A stretch of 64,000 nucleotides of DNA from Haladaptatus paucihalophilus DX253 (lineage in GTDB: Archaea > Halobacteriota > Halobacteria > Halobacteriales > Haladaptataceae), in NCBI RefSeq assembly GCF_000376445.1, contig NZ_AQXI01000001.1, positions 1,582,962 through 1,646,961 on the forward strand. Reading direction: 5' to 3'. The notes beneath the pieces were generated by a model that had not been told where the DNA came from, made no database searches, and worked only from the letters and a program-made list of their open reading frames with translations. A program made the position numbers and the translations under genes. Positions 52,165-62,755 of the stretch are shown one piece after another. How positions within the stretch are numbered: position 1 is the first letter of the stretch; each line of letters begins with the position of its first letter.

Positions 52165-53391
52165 GTGACTATCGGAACGACGGCACGCGAAACCATCGAC
52201 TACGCGCGCGAACAGGAGATAACGTTTCTCGCGGCGGGAATCGCGTACTACGCGTTCGTCTCCATCCTCCCGGCGCTGCTGTTGGCGCTCGCCATCGCGT
52301 CGTTCGTCGGCGGCGACGCGTTCGCCAACACCGTCGTCGGGACGGTTCAGAGTCTGCTCTCGCCGAAGGCGAAGAGCATCGTGCAGGATTCGCTCTCTAG
52401 CGCGTCCGGACGCCGGAGCGCGACCGTCGTCGGGTCGCTCGTCCTCGTCTGGAGCACGTTGCGGGTGTTCCGCGGATTGGACGAGGCGTTCTCCCGGGTC
52501 TACGACGTGAACGTCACCGAACCGTTCATCGACACGATGACCGACGCCGCCGTCGTACTGGCGGTCATCGCGCTCGGCGTCGCCGGGGTCGCGGTGGTCA
52601 ACATCCTCCTGCCGTCGCTCTCGTGGGTTCCCTTCAGGCGGACCATCGTCTCCGTCGCGCTCCTGTTCGGGCTGATTCCGGTCTTCTTACCCCTGTACTA
52701 CTTCTTTCCCGACACGGACGTGACCGTTCGGGAGGTCCTTCCGGGGACGCTGTTCGCCACGCTCGGGTGGACCGCCCTCCAAGCGATATTCGGCGTCTAC
52801 GTCGATTCGGCGGCCCAGTTTTCCGCCTACGGCGTCCTCGGCGGGGCGCTGTTGGTGGTCACGTGGCTCTACCTCGGCGGCATCGTCCTGCTGTTCGGGG
52901 CGGTCATCAACGCCGTTCTCGCGGGACGGCACTTCAGGAAAACTAAAGGCGTGGCGGGCACCACAGAAAGACAGCAGGGAGTCAAAGGAGAGGACATGAC
53001 CGACGATACAGAGCAGTCCGCACCGGACATCCTCGAACTCCACGGCAACGTAGAACGGCTACAGTCCGAGTTCGAGGAGTTCGAGCACGACGTCGATGAG
53101 CGCACGGTTCAGAAATCCGAGCTGGAGTCGGAGCTGAAGGGGTACGTCCGCAGACGGATGCGTCGCGGACACGCACGCGGGTGGGGTCCGTATCTCGTCC
53201 TCCTCTACGGGACGGTGATGACGCTCGGCGCGTTCCGATGGCTCGACGGTGGATGGGCCATCGGCGCGATGATAATCGTCTGGCTTTCCACGCTGGGGCT
53301 GTACACCCTCATGGTGCTCGTCGGGTTCGGCGTGAGCGCCGCCGGGGTACCGGGACGCGTCGGCGGTCGGATCAAGGACTGGCGCTCGTAG
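52165..53391 (+). CDS. YihY/BrkB membrane protein with C-terminal extension
   Basis: The 408-residue protein has six helices of the YihY/BrkB type (FLAAGIAYYAFVSILPALL at the start, then WSTLRVFRGLDEAFSRVYDV). After about residue 275 it has an acidic linker and a coiled-coil-like stretch (DILELHGNVERLQSEFEEFE), then two more helices. That extension is unusual for the family. The GTG at 52165 gives a start that matches the family. It is cotranscribed with PAP2, two bases away. Confidence 0.85.
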   Translation: MTIGTTARETIDYAREQEITFLAAGIAYYAFVSILPALLLALAIASFVGGDAFANTVVGTVQSLLSPKAKSIVQDSLSSASGRRSATVVGSLVLVWSTLRVFRGLDEAFSRVYDVNVTEPFIDTMTDAAVVLAVIALGVAGVAVVNILLPSLSWVPFRRTIVSVALLFGLIPVFLPLYYFFPDTDVTVREVLPGTLFATLGWTALQAIFGVYVDSAAQFSAYGVLGGALLVVTWLYLGGIVLLFGAVINAVLAGRHFRKTKGVAGTTERQQGVKGEDMTDDTEQSAPDILELHGNVERLQSEFEEFEHDVDERTVQKSELESELKGYVRRRMRRGHARGWGPYLVLLYGTVMTLGAFRWLDGGWAIGAMIIVWLSTLGLYTLMVLVGFGVSAAGVPGRVGGRIKDWRS

Positions 53392-53393
53392 CC

Positions 53394-54239
53394 ATGAGTC
53401 GGGGTTGGGGCGTCGTTCAATTCCTCCACAGGGCATTGCCGCACTGGGTACAGGAGGCGTTCTCCGTCGTCACGCAACTCGGAGACGCGTGGCTGTTCTT
53501 CCTCCTCGGCGCGCTCCTCTACTGGTACAGCGACGACCGTGACGCGTTCGGGTTCCTCCTCGGCGCGACGCTTGGGGCACTCTCGCTGACGCTCGCGCTG
53601 AAGGGATTCTTCGCGCTGGCACGACCCCCGGATGCGGTCCGTTTCGTCGAGGCGACGGGGTACGGCTTCCCGAGCGGTCACGCTATCGGTTCGACGGTGT
53701 TCTGGTTCCTCCTCGCGCTGTCGCTCGACCGCTGGAGCCGAGGGAAGCGGTTCGCGGCCGCGGGTGCCATGGTCGCCGTCGTCTGCCTCTCGCGGCTCGT
53801 CCTCGGCGTCCACTTCGCGGTCGATGTCGTCGCCGGGGTCGCAGTCGGAGTGGCCTACCTCGCCGTCGTGGTCTGGGGGCTGAATCGGCGACCGCGGGCG
53901 GCGTTCGCCCTCGCGGTCCTCTGTGCGTTCGCGGCGTTCGCCGTCGCGGTGGTGTTGTCGCCCGTCGAAACGGCCCTCGCGGAGACCGGCCTCGTCGATG
54001 CCGTCACCGCGCTCGGCGGAACCGTCGGCGCGTTCGTGACGTGGGAGCTGGTCGGTCCGCCGGACGGGACGGTCGGCGGCTGGTCGAGCGTGGTCGGACT
54101 GCTCGTCTTCGGTGGGTTGTCGGTAATCGGACTGAAGGCGTCGCTACCGCTCGTCGTCGTCTTCGCCATCAATGCGGTCGTTCAGGGTGGAATCCTCGCG
54201 TATCCGAAAATAATAGGTCGAAAGAGAATTGACGCTTAG
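53394..54239 (+). CDS. PAP2-family membrane phosphatase
   Basis: The 281-residue protein has the three acid-phosphatase motifs: [15 protein letters not shown] and [13 protein letters not shown], spread over about six helices. Members dephosphorylate isoprenoid or lipid phosphates, e.g. undecaprenyl/dolichyl diphosphate. It begins two bases past the YihY stop. Its stop overlaps the glnA stop by four bases. Confidence 0.9.
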   Translation: MSRGWGVVQFLHRALPHWVQEAFSVVTQLGDAWLFFLLGALLYWYSDDRDAFGFLLGATLGALSLTLALKGFFALARPPDAVRFVEATGYGFPSGHAIGSTVFWFLLALSLDRWSRGKRFAAAGAMVAVVCLSRLVLGVHFAVDVVAGVAVGVAYLAVVVWGLNRRPRAAFALAVLCAFAAFAVAVVLSPVETALAETGLVDAVTALGGTVGAFVTWELVGPPDGTVGGWSSVVGLLVFGGLSVIGLKASLPLVVVFAINAVVQGGILAYPKIIGRKRIDA

Positions 54240-55606
54240 AACTTCTCCAAGTACTTCTCCTTCTCCCAGTTGGAGACGAAGACGCGGTAGTCGGCGTAGT
54301 CCGCGCGCTTGGCTTCGATGAACTTCTCGACAACGTGCTCGCCGAGGCCTTCCCTGATAACGTCGTCCTCTTCGAGCGCGTCGACCGCTTCGTCGAGGGA
54401 CCCTGGGAGCGTCGTGATGCCGTATTCCTCGCGCTTCTCGTCGGTGAACTCGTAGATGTCCTCGCGGACGGGTTTGCCGGGGTCGGCGTCGTTCTCGATG
54501 CCGTCGAGACCGGCCGAGATGACAGCCGCGAGCGAGAGGTAAGGGTTGCACGACGGGTCGGGGCTACGGATTTCGAAGCGCGAACTCGCACCTGCGGCGT
54601 CGGGAACGCGGATGAGCGCCGAGCGGTTGGTGTCGCTCCACGCGACGTAGACGGGCGCTTCGTAGCCGGGAACGAGGCGCTTGTAGGAGTTGACGGTCGG
54701 GTTCGTGACCGCAGTGAACGCCTCGGCGTGGTTCAGGATGCCGCCCATGAACTGATAGGCCGTCTCGGAGAGGTTGAACTCGTCGTCGGGGTCGTCGAAC
54801 GCGTTACCGTCCTCGTCGAAGAGGCTGATGTGGCTGTGCATGCCCGAGCCGTTGATCTCGCTGATAGGTTTGGGCATGAACGTCGCGTGGATGTCGTTCT
54901 GCTCGGCGACCGCACGGACGACGGCGCGGAAGGTAGCGATGTTGTCCGCCGCCGCGAGCGCGTCCTCGTACTTGAAGTTAATCTCGTGCTGACCGTCCGC
55001 GACTTCGTGGTGGCTGGCCTCGATTTCGAAGCCCATCTCCTCCAGCGTGAAGATGATTTCGCGGCGAACGTCGCTCGCCATGTCCTTTGGCGCGAGGTCG
55101 AAGTATCCGCCGGAGTCGTGCGGAATGGTCGTCGCGTTGCCCTCCTCGTCCTTCTCGAAGAGGAAGAACTCGGGTTCGGGTCCGATGCTGACCGTGTAGC
55201 CCATCTCCTCGGCCCGGGCGAGGACGCGTTTCAGCACTTGGCGCGGACCGCCGTCGAACGGCGTTCCGTCGGTGTTCACGACGTCACAGATGAGACGTGC
55301 GCTCGCGGAGTTGCCGTTCGAGCGCCACGGGAGGACGGCGAACGTCGACGGGTCGGGTTCGAGACGCATGTCGCTTTCCTGAATGCGAACGAACCCTTCG
55401 ATGGACGAGCCGTCGAACCAGATTCCCTCTTCGAAGGCCTTTTCGACTTGATGGGCAGGAATACTAACGTTCTTCACCGTCCCCGTGATGTCGGTGAACT
55501 GGAGACGGACGAAATCGACGTTTTCCGTCTCAATCGCGTCCAAAACTTCCTGTTCCTCAGCGGATAGCCCTGTATCCTCATCAGTGGCAATATTTCCGTC
55601 TGTCAT
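54236..55606 (-). CDS. glnA: Glutamine synthetase, type I
   Basis: The 456-residue enzyme has [53 protein letters not shown] and [19 protein letters not shown]. It makes glutamine from glutamate, ammonia and ATP. It lacks the Tyr site (NLYDLP) adenylylated in enteric bacteria, so control is probably transcriptional or by metabolites. ATG at 55606 is the family start. It is divergent from an Lrp regulator. Confidence 0.96.
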   Translation of the reverse strand: MTDGNIATDEDTGLSAEEQEVLDAIETENVDFVRLQFTDITGTVKNVSIPAHQVEKAFEEGIWFDGSSIEGFVRIQESDMRLEPDPSTFAVLPWRSNGNSASARLICDVVNTDGTPFDGGPRQVLKRVLARAEEMGYTVSIGPEPEFFLFEKDEEGNATTIPHDSGGYFDLAPKDMASDVRREIIFTLEEMGFEIEASHHEVADGQHEINFKYEDALAAADNIATFRAVVRAVAEQNDIHATFMPKPISEINGSGMHSHISLFDEDGNAFDDPDDEFNLSETAYQFMGGILNHAEAFTAVTNPTVNSYKRLVPGYEAPVYVAWSDTNRSALIRVPDAAGASSRFEIRSPDPSCNPYLSLAAVISAGLDGIENDADPGKPVREDIYEFTDEKREEYGITTLPGSLDEAVDALEEDDVIREGLGEHVVEKFIEAKRADYADYRVFVSNWEKEKYLEKF

Positions 55607-55669
55607 CTTTATAGACACCCTACGCAAATACATCCACCATTAAAACAGTATCGGTTGGTCAACTGTGCG

Positions 55670-55684
55670 ATTCTGGTCCAGAAT
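55670..55684. promoter_or_regulatory. 15-bp dyad between glnA and lrp, candidate operator
   Basis: ATTCTGG-T-CCAGAAT is a perfect dyad about midway between the divergent starts (63 and 46 bases away). Lrp-type regulators often autoregulate from such sites. Confidence 0.45.
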
Positions 55685-55730
55685 TGGATATTCGTTAAAT
55701 TCTAATGGGTGGGGTGAGTTGGTTGGTGTA

Positions 55731-56189
55731 ATGACGTACGAAAATCTGGATGCGAAGCTCGTAAACGAACTACTTGGCGACGGTCGAGCGAGCCTTCGGA
55801 GCCTGGCGGAGAAGCTGGACGTCTCGGTGACGACCATCTCGAATCATCTGACCCATCTCGAAGAACAGGGTGTCATTCAAGGCTACTCCCCGCGCGTCGA
55901 TTACGACGCACTGGGATACGACGTGACAGCGGTCGTCCAGCTGAAAGTCGAGGGGAACGCGCTCCCGGAAGTGACCGAACGACTGCAGGACCACGACCAG
56001 ATGATAAGCGTGTACGAGGTGACGGGAGATTACGACATCATCGCCATCGGAAAGTTCACCGACACGGACGGGATGAACAAACAGATCAAGAAACTGCTCA
56101 TCGACCCGGACATCAAGGAGAGCAACACGAGCGTCGTGCTCAACGCCGCGAGCGAGCACGAACAGTTCAAACTCGACGAGGACGAGTAA
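55731..56189 (+). CDS. lrp: Lrp/AsnC-family regulator
   Basis: The 152-residue protein has an N-terminal winged helix ([40 protein letters not shown]) and a C-terminal RAM domain ([20 protein letters not shown]). It is divergent from glnA, an arrangement conserved in haloarchaea where Lrp controls glnA. It probably senses amino acids or nitrogen state. Confidence 0.92.
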   Translation: MTYENLDAKLVNELLGDGRASLRSLAEKLDVSVTTISNHLTHLEEQGVIQGYSPRVDYDALGYDVTAVVQLKVEGNALPEVTERLQDHDQMISVYEVTGDYDIIAIGKFTDTDGMNKQIKKLLIDPDIKESNTSVVLNAASEHEQFKLDEDE

Positions 56190-56230
56190 ACGACCAATAC
56201 TACTTAACCCCGGGGTGAGTCGCCTCGGTC

Positions 56231-56887
56231 ATGAGCGTCATCGCGGAGTTCACCATCAGTGCACCGGACCTCGTACTGACAGCGACGCTCGAAGCGGTCC
56301 CGGAGATGACCGTCGAACTCGAACAGCAGATGGCGAGTTCGTCGGAAACCGCGCTCCTCATCGTCTGGGCGACGGGCGGAGACTTCGACGCGTTCAACGA
56401 CGCGCTTCACCACGACTCGACGATAGAGTCGCACTCTATCGTCGAGGAGTTAGACGTTCGAAAACTGTATCGACTTCGGATGAATCGGGAGGCGCTGTTC
56501 CCGGTGTACCCCGCCTACCAGGAGCTCGGTGCCGTTCCAATGGCGGGCCACGGCGCGGACGGGACGTGGACGCGGCGAGTCCGCTTCCCCGAGCGGACCG
56601 GGCTGGTCGAGTTTCAGCAGTTCTGCAACCGAAACGACATCGCATTTTCCCTCGAACGGTTGTACACGCCGGGCGACAGCGAAACGGCGTTTCAGCTCAC
56701 GGAGCCACAGCGCGAAGCGCTCGTGTCGGCCCACGAGTCGGGCTACTTCGAAGTGCCACGCGACGCCACGCTCTCGGAGTTGAGTTCGACGCTGAACATC
56801 AGCAAACAGTCGGTTTCCGAGCGATTGCGGCGGGCACAATCCCGCCTCGTCGAGAACACCATTCTCGGGAAACGAAAGCAGTCATGA
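56231..56887 (+). CDS. Bat/HTH-10 regulator
   Basis: The 218-residue protein has an N-terminal region (SVIAEFTISAPDLVLTATLE) and a C-terminal HTH-10 domain (LTEPQREALVSAHESGYFEV, SSTLNISKQSVSERLRRAQS) as in the Bat family. It lies 41 bp after lrp on the same strand. Target unknown. Confidence 0.86.
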   Translation: MSVIAEFTISAPDLVLTATLEAVPEMTVELEQQMASSSETALLIVWATGGDFDAFNDALHHDSTIESHSIVEELDVRKLYRLRMNREALFPVYPAYQELGAVPMAGHGADGTWTRRVRFPERTGLVEFQQFCNRNDIAFSLERLYTPGDSETAFQLTEPQREALVSAHESGYFEVPRDATLSELSSTLNISKQSVSERLRRAQSRLVENTILGKRKQS

Positions 56888-57011
56888 AATAAACTGCCTG
56901 AAATATAAGGCCAACATTCAGTTTGGTTCGCGCACATATTTCCGAGTACAAGTTTCGTGACTCGAAACACAACCGTAACGACGGATTTCCACCAATCATA
57001 GGACCTCACGG

Positions 57012-57341
57012 ATGCCCACCTTAGACAACATCGACACGCCCGCACCGTCCGTCATCTTCTCCACACTGGCGAGTTCGCGCCGACGACTCGTGCTTCGGCA
57101 ACTCATCGAACACGGACCATCGCTCACCGTACCGACCCTCGCCGAGCGGATTGCCGACCAACAGTCGGATACCGACCAGCGGCGCGTGTTCGCCCAACTT
57201 CACCACAGCCACCTCCCGAAACTCGAAGATTCGGGGATAGTACGTATCGAGGGCGACTGCGTTACGCTCGAAGAACATGCGGATGCCATCGAACCATACC
57301 TGCTGCTGGCAGAGCGGTACGACTCGATGCACGAAAAATAA
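57012..57341 (+). CDS. DUF7344-type winged-helix protein
   Basis: The 109-residue protein matches the DUF7344 domain start (IFSTLASSRRRLVLRQLIEH) and ends with a second helix (LHHSHLPKLEDSGIVRIEGD). It has no membrane helices, unlike the other member at 23635. A DNA-binding role is inferred. Confidence 0.8.
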   Translation: MPTLDNIDTPAPSVIFSTLASSRRRLVLRQLIEHGPSLTVPTLAERIADQQSDTDQRRVFAQLHHSHLPKLEDSGIVRIEGDCVTLEEHADAIEPYLLLAERYDSMHEK

Positions 57342-57405
57342 CGGTTAAAACGGGCGTTTCTCTCGAAGACGGTTCGTCGGTCGGAGTGGGTACGGGGGCC
57401 GTCTC

Positions 57406-57541
57406 ACGGGCACAGCCCGTTCGACATTCGAGGTTTCTTCGAAACCTCGCTTACATAGTCTCTGTCAGGCAGAGCCTGACGGGCTATGTAAAATCAGTCG
57501 TTGACCGATTTTACATAGCCTTGGCCGAGGCAACCTCGGCC
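57406..57541. repeat. Cluster of five back-to-back triloop inverted repeats
   Basis: 57406-57420 ACGGGC-aca-GCCCGT; 57429-57449 CGAGGTTTC-ttc-GAAACCTCG; 57464-57480 GTCAGGC-aga-GCCTGAC; 57482-57520 with arms of 14 plus 3 bp and one A-C mismatch around GTT; 57523-57541 GGCCGAGG-caa-CCTCGGCC. Gaps between them are 8, 14, 1 and 2 bases. Confidence 0.9.
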
Positions 57542-57571
57542 GTGCAATGAAATATTTCCTTTCGTCGAAAT

Positions 57572-59260
<1,689 letters not shown>

Positions 59261-59287
59261 AGTCATCACGTTCGTTGATTGCGATTC

Positions 59288-59296
59288 TATATAAAT
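59288..59296 (-). promoter_or_regulatory. TATA box of the thermosome gene
   Basis: The minus strand reads ATTTATATA. Its centre is about 26-32 bases before the candidate ATGs (59266, 59260), the usual leaderless layout. Confidence 0.7.
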
Positions 59297-59390
59297 CTTT
59301 TCTTGGCGCAGTGAGAACGTGCCACACAGGACTCTCGCGGACGAGTGGCACAAAGTAACACAGAGCGTTTATATGTGAAAAAGGAGGTCG

Positions 59391-59939
59391 TTATCCGCTG
59401 AACTGGTGGTATTCCATTCCTTGTCGCTTCATCTCGTTGCGTTTGCGTTCGAGGAAGGAGTACACCGACCCGTGTGGCGCACCGTCGAGGAGCATCTCGG
59501 CGGCGCTTCGGACGGCCTCGACCTGTTGTGGCTGGCCGATGATACCGAGCGTCGTGCCGTAGATAACCACGTTCGCGCCCGTCAGTTCCTCCATCAACTG
59601 CCGCGTTCTGCCGTTCTCGCCGATGAGACGGCCCTTCTGGCGCTGGAGGTCGTTCTTGTTCCGTGCGGCGGCTTCGATATCCAGGAGGTCGAACAGCATC
59701 AGGTCGTCGTCGAGGAGGACGAGGGCCTCTTCGGGTGAGAACCCGCGGCCGATCGCCTTGACGATTTCCGGCGCTTTCAACCCACGAACGGGGTCGCCAG
59801 TCTGCTCGACGCGAACGGACCCGTCGTCCGAGTCGATATCGAGACGCACCTCTGCACGGCTTTCGATTTCGCGCATCGTCTCACCACCCTGCCCGATGAG
59901 AACACCAATCCTGTCCTGCGGAATCGTCACGTGCTTCAT
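59391..59939 (-). CDS. KH-domain protein, Pno1/Dim2-like SSU assembly factor
   Basis: The 182-residue protein has two KH domains: VTIPQDRIGVLIGQGGETMR at the start and KGRLIGENGRTRQLMEEL in the second half. This is the archaeal Pno1/Dim2 relative. It likely binds the 3' end of 16S rRNA during maturation. Start at Met 59939. Rio1 and aIF1A lie on the same strand upstream, a conserved association. Confidence 0.92.
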   Translation of the reverse strand: MKHVTIPQDRIGVLIGQGGETMREIESRAEVRLDIDSDDGSVRVEQTGDPVRGLKAPEIVKAIGRGFSPEEALVLLDDDLMLFDLLDIEAAARNKNDLQRQKGRLIGENGRTRQLMEELTGANVVIYGTTLGIIGQPQQVEAVRSAAEMLLDGAPHGSVYSFLERKRNEMKRQGMEYHQFSG

Positions 59940-59979
59940 ACGAAATCCTATCACATGAGGCCGTTTAAGCCCTTCCCTA

Positions 59980-60058
59980 CCACCTTTTGTCGCGGTCGGG
60001 AACAGAGAGCGGGCGCGATTCGCGCCCGCTCTCTGTCTACCTCCCTGACAAAAGGTGG
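59980..60058. repeat. Nested inverted repeat, 79 bp, 3-nt centre
   Basis: An inner 16-bp perfect palindrome (ACAGAGAGCGGGCGCG ... arms 60002-60017/60021-60036, centre ATT) is nested inside a 12-bp pair CCACCTTTTGTC/GACAAAAGGTGG (59980-59991, 60047-60058). Both share the midpoint 60019. Confidence 0.9.
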
Positions 60059-60074
60059 ACCAAAAGCCTGCGTC

Positions 60075-60111
60075 ATCCCCGCCGGCGCGTCAAAGACGCG
60101 CCGTTAGGGAT
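60075..60111. repeat. Nested inverted repeat, 3-nt centre (AAA)
   Basis: Inner arms CGGCGCGTC/GACGCGCCG (60083-60091, 60095-60103) around AAA; outer ATCCC/GGGAT (60075-60079, 60107-60111). Both share midpoint 60093. Confidence 0.85.
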
Positions 60112-60119
60112 TCCTTGGC

Positions 60120-60142
60120 CCGGAAAATCGAAGATTTTCCGG
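60120..60142. repeat. Inverted repeat, 10-bp arms, 3-nt centre (GAA)
   Basis: CCGGAAAATC and GATTTTCCGG flank GAA; C-GAA-G is a known very stable DNA triloop. Confidence 0.88.
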
Positions 60143-60160
60143 TGGGGAAAGGGGGGCAAC

Positions 60161-60235
60161 GGTGGTTGTCTCACCGGCCGTTTCGGGTGGTTGTCTCACC
60201 GGCCGTTTCGGGTGGTTGTCTCACCGGTCGTTACG
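60161..60235. repeat. 25-bp tandem repeat (three copies) starting at the GNAT stop codon
   Basis: Units of 25 bases (ggtggttgtctcaccgg followed by c/t cgtt t/a cg) occupy 60161-60185, 60186-60210 and 60211-60235. The last unit contains the TAA of the minus-strand GNAT gene (60231-60233). Confidence 0.9.
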
Positions 60236-60731
60236 GGTCGAGTTCCGTCCGATAGACGTACTCCGGGGCGCTTCCCGCTTCGAGTTCCGAGATTTGCTCG
60301 CCGACGCGTTCGAATCCGCGCGCTTCGTAAAACCCGATTGCGCCGTCGTTTTCGGCGAAGACGGTCAGTTCGAGCGTCGTTGCACCACGGGATTCGAGTT
60401 CATCGGAGACTATTTCGAGGAGTCGGGTTCCGACGCCGCCGTGCTGACAGTCCGGCGAGACGTACAGGGTCGAGAGGTCGGCGACCGGCGTGTCGGCAAC
60501 CCCTTTCGAATAGCCTACAACGATGTCTCCGTCCACCGCGACGAAATACGGACGAGTAGGGTCCGTGACCGCGGTCTCGACGGCATCTGGCGTGTACCAC
60601 GTCGAGAGTTCGGCTTCGATGACCGTCGTCGAAAGGAAATCAGCGTACGAATCGAACCAACTCCGCCTCGCCACGCGGCGAATGTCCGGCACGTCCGACA
60701 CACATGCGGGACGAATCTCTATATCACCCAT
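60231..60731 (-). CDS. GNAT N-acetyltransferase, RimI-like
   Basis: The 166-residue protein has DIEIRPACVSDVPDIRRVAR at the start, LSTLYVSPDCQHGGVGTRLL (acetyl-CoA loop) and a C-terminal IGFYEARGFERVGE. These are typical GNAT features. It lies between KH and Rio1 genes; N-terminal protein acetylation or small-molecule acetylation are both possible. The stop codon is inside a 25-bp tandem repeat. Confidence 0.88.
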   Translation of the reverse strand: MGDIEIRPACVSDVPDIRRVARRSWFDSYADFLSTTVIEAELSTWYTPDAVETAVTDPTRPYFVAVDGDIVVGYSKGVADTPVADLSTLYVSPDCQHGGVGTRLLEIVSDELESRGATTLELTVFAENDGAIGFYEARGFERVGEQISELEAGSAPEYVYRTELDP

Positions 60732-60756
60732 GCAAACAGTCCAGAGAGGTGGAAAA

Positions 60757-61623
60757 TCAGCGTTCCGACTCGGCGTTCTCCCGAATCCACGCTTCGAGTT
60801 CGTCGCCGTGGATGTCGATTCCTTCCCGGCGGAAGAACGAGGCGACGTTCACACAGTCCCGGGTAAGGAACTCGCCGCTGTTCGGGTGGTGGAACGTGAC
60901 GGCTTGCCCCACGTCGATGATGCAGAGTTCGCCGTTGCTGACGAGGATGTTGTACTCCGAGAGGTCGCCGTGAACGAGGCCCGCATCGAACAGTCGCCGC
61001 ATGTACTCCCGAACGACTTCGAAGGCGGTCCGTGGGTTTTCGAGTCGCGCGTCCGCGAGCGTCGGCGCGCGACGGCCGTCGTTGCCCATAAACTCCATCA
61101 CGAGCACGTTCCGCTGGACCGCGATGGGTTCCGGGACGCGAACGCCCGCCTTCCGGGCGCGTTCGAGGTTGGCGAACTCCTTTCTAACCCACGCGAGGAC
61201 GATTCGCTTTTTGTCCCCACCGAGTTCTTCGAACCGCGGGTCGCCGACGAGGTACTCCCGCATGTCGCGGAAGTTGCTGGCGCTGATACGATAGATTTTG
61301 ACCGCGACCTCCTCGTGTTCGTCGTCGTCGCCCAGTGCGCTGTAGACGGTGGCTTCCTTGCCCGAGGAAATCGGCCCGCCGAACGCTTGGACGTAGCCGT
61401 CCTGAACGAGTTTGTACAGCGCGGCTAGCGTGGCGTCATCGAAGACGGACTGCTCGACTTTGAACTGCTCGGAGTCCTTGATACGTTCTCTGAACTGGTT
61501 GAACTCGCGGTCACGCCGCCGTGCGATGCGGTCCGCTTCGGTGTCGGAGACGTCTATCTCCTCCCACTCGTCGCCGGGGGCGTCCGCGTTGTCCGGGTCG
61601 AGCAATCCGTACTCCTCGTTCAT
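60757..61623 (-). CDS. rio1: Rio1-type serine kinase/ATPase
   Basis: The 288-residue protein has the Rio loop GGPISSGKEATVYSA, the catalytic VHGDLSEYNIL and metal-binding IIDVGQAV. It is of Rio1 type and acts in SSU maturation. Upstream on the strand is aIF1A; downstream KH protein. All motifs are intact. Confidence 0.95.
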   Translation of the reverse strand: MNEEYGLLDPDNADAPGDEWEEIDVSDTEADRIARRRDREFNQFRERIKDSEQFKVEQSVFDDATLAALYKLVQDGYVQAFGGPISSGKEATVYSALGDDDEHEEVAVKIYRISASNFRDMREYLVGDPRFEELGGDKKRIVLAWVRKEFANLERARKAGVRVPEPIAVQRNVLVMEFMGNDGRRAPTLADARLENPRTAFEVVREYMRRLFDAGLVHGDLSEYNILVSNGELCIIDVGQAVTFHHPNSGEFLTRDCVNVASFFRREGIDIHGDELEAWIRENAESER

Positions 61624-61669
61624 CTACTTCCGACTATGTGGAGGAACCGTAAAAGGGTGGCCCGTTCGG

Positions 61670-62329
61670 TTAGTAGGATTCGCGGTGCAGAATTTCGTCC
61701 ACGGACCGACGTGGGAGTCGGTCCGGTTCCTCGCCGCCGCTCGGGCCGACCGCGAGCAACATCACGGGAATCTCGTCGTCGGGAAGGCCAAGGAACTCCG
61801 CGATTCCTTCCTGGTCGAATCCTATCATCGGCGTCGCGGTCAGGCCGCGTGCGTGCGCGGAGAGCATGAGGTTCTCCGCGGCGAGGCTGGCGTTCCGAAT
61901 CGCGTAATCCCGACCCATTCCGTCGTCGTCGTACATCTCGGCCGTCTGTGCCTTCGTCTGCTGGGCGGTTTCCTCGTCCATGCGGCCCGCGTCGACCCAA
62001 TCCTCGAACACGGCGTCCGCCGTCTTGGCGTTCGTGTGGCCGACGACGAGGATGGCCGTCCCCGCATCACGGATGTGTTCCTGGCCGTAGGCGAGTTCGA
62101 CGACTTCGTCCAGTCGTTCGTCGTCCTGCACGGCGACGAACTCCCACGGTTGGAGGTTGTACGAGGAGGGCGCGATCGCCGCGTCCTCGATGAGCGCTTC
62201 GAGTGTCTCGTCGGAGATGTCCTCCTCCGGGTCGAAATTGTGACCCGAGCGGCGGGTTTGCAGTCCTTCGATGAGTTCGGGAAACTCCGCGTCGTGTGCG
62301 ACGTCTTCGGCAGCGAGTTGTTCGGACAT
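61670..62329 (-). CDS. Nitroreductase-family FMN protein
   Basis: The 219-residue protein has QTRRSGHNFDPEEDISDETL near the start, IAPSSYNLQPWEFVAVQD (FMN binding) and NASLAAENLMLSAHARGLTA. These fit NfsB/nitroreductase enzymes reducing nitro groups, quinones or flavin. Start Met 62329. It interrupts the aIF1A-Rio1 neighbourhood. Confidence 0.9.
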   Translation of the reverse strand: MSEQLAAEDVAHDAEFPELIEGLQTRRSGHNFDPEEDISDETLEALIEDAAIAPSSYNLQPWEFVAVQDDERLDEVVELAYGQEHIRDAGTAILVVGHTNAKTADAVFEDWVDAGRMDEETAQQTKAQTAEMYDDDGMGRDYAIRNASLAAENLMLSAHARGLTATPMIGFDQEGIAEFLGLPDDEIPVMLLAVGPSGGEEPDRLPRRSVDEILHRESY

Positions 62330-62470
62330 ACGCGACCGAAGGGACTGGGTAGTTAACCGCACCACGGAAACGGCCGTGATTTCCGATTGGAGTGTGGTAG
62401 CAGACGACGCTGAAAACCGCTACAGCAATCGCTCTCGGTGCACTGTCCGACTAAAACGCTCGCCGCCGAA

Positions 62471-62755
62471 TCAGTTGATGTGACCTTCGCGTCGAAGTTG
62501 GTCCGCCTGTTGCTTGTCGTAGCGCCACGTGATGTCGGCCTTCTCGTCCTGCCAGTCCCACGGTTCGACGAGTACGATGTCGTCCTCCCGAATCCAGACG
62601 CGCTTTTGCATCTTTCCGGGGATTCGAGCGGTTCGTTCCTTGCCATCGGCACAGCGCACTTTCACCCGGTTGGCACCGAGCATGTTTGTGACTGTGGCGA
62701 ATACCTCGTCGTCGTCCGGCATTCGGAGGTTGTTCCGTCCACTGCTGTCACTCAT
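62471..62755 (-). CDS. eif1a: Translation initiation factor aIF1A
   Basis: The 94-residue protein has the OB-fold: [40 protein letters not shown] and a C-terminal [11 protein letters not shown]. It promotes scanning-independent start selection with aIF1 and aIF2. It is the first gene of this cluster on the minus strand. Confidence 0.96.
   Translation of the reverse strand: MSDSSGRNNLRMPDDDEVFATVTNMLGANRVKVRCADGKERTARIPGKMQKRVWIREDDIVLVEPWDWQDEKADITWRYDKQQADQLRREGHIN

Noticed and set aside
57406-57541. Intrinsic terminator between two convergent genes
   Set aside because: Hairpins are not followed by T-runs and there are five of them; archaeal terminators need T-tracts rather than hairpins.
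60161-60235. CRISPR array
   Set aside because: The three 25-bp units are contiguous without spacers and there are no cas genes nearby.
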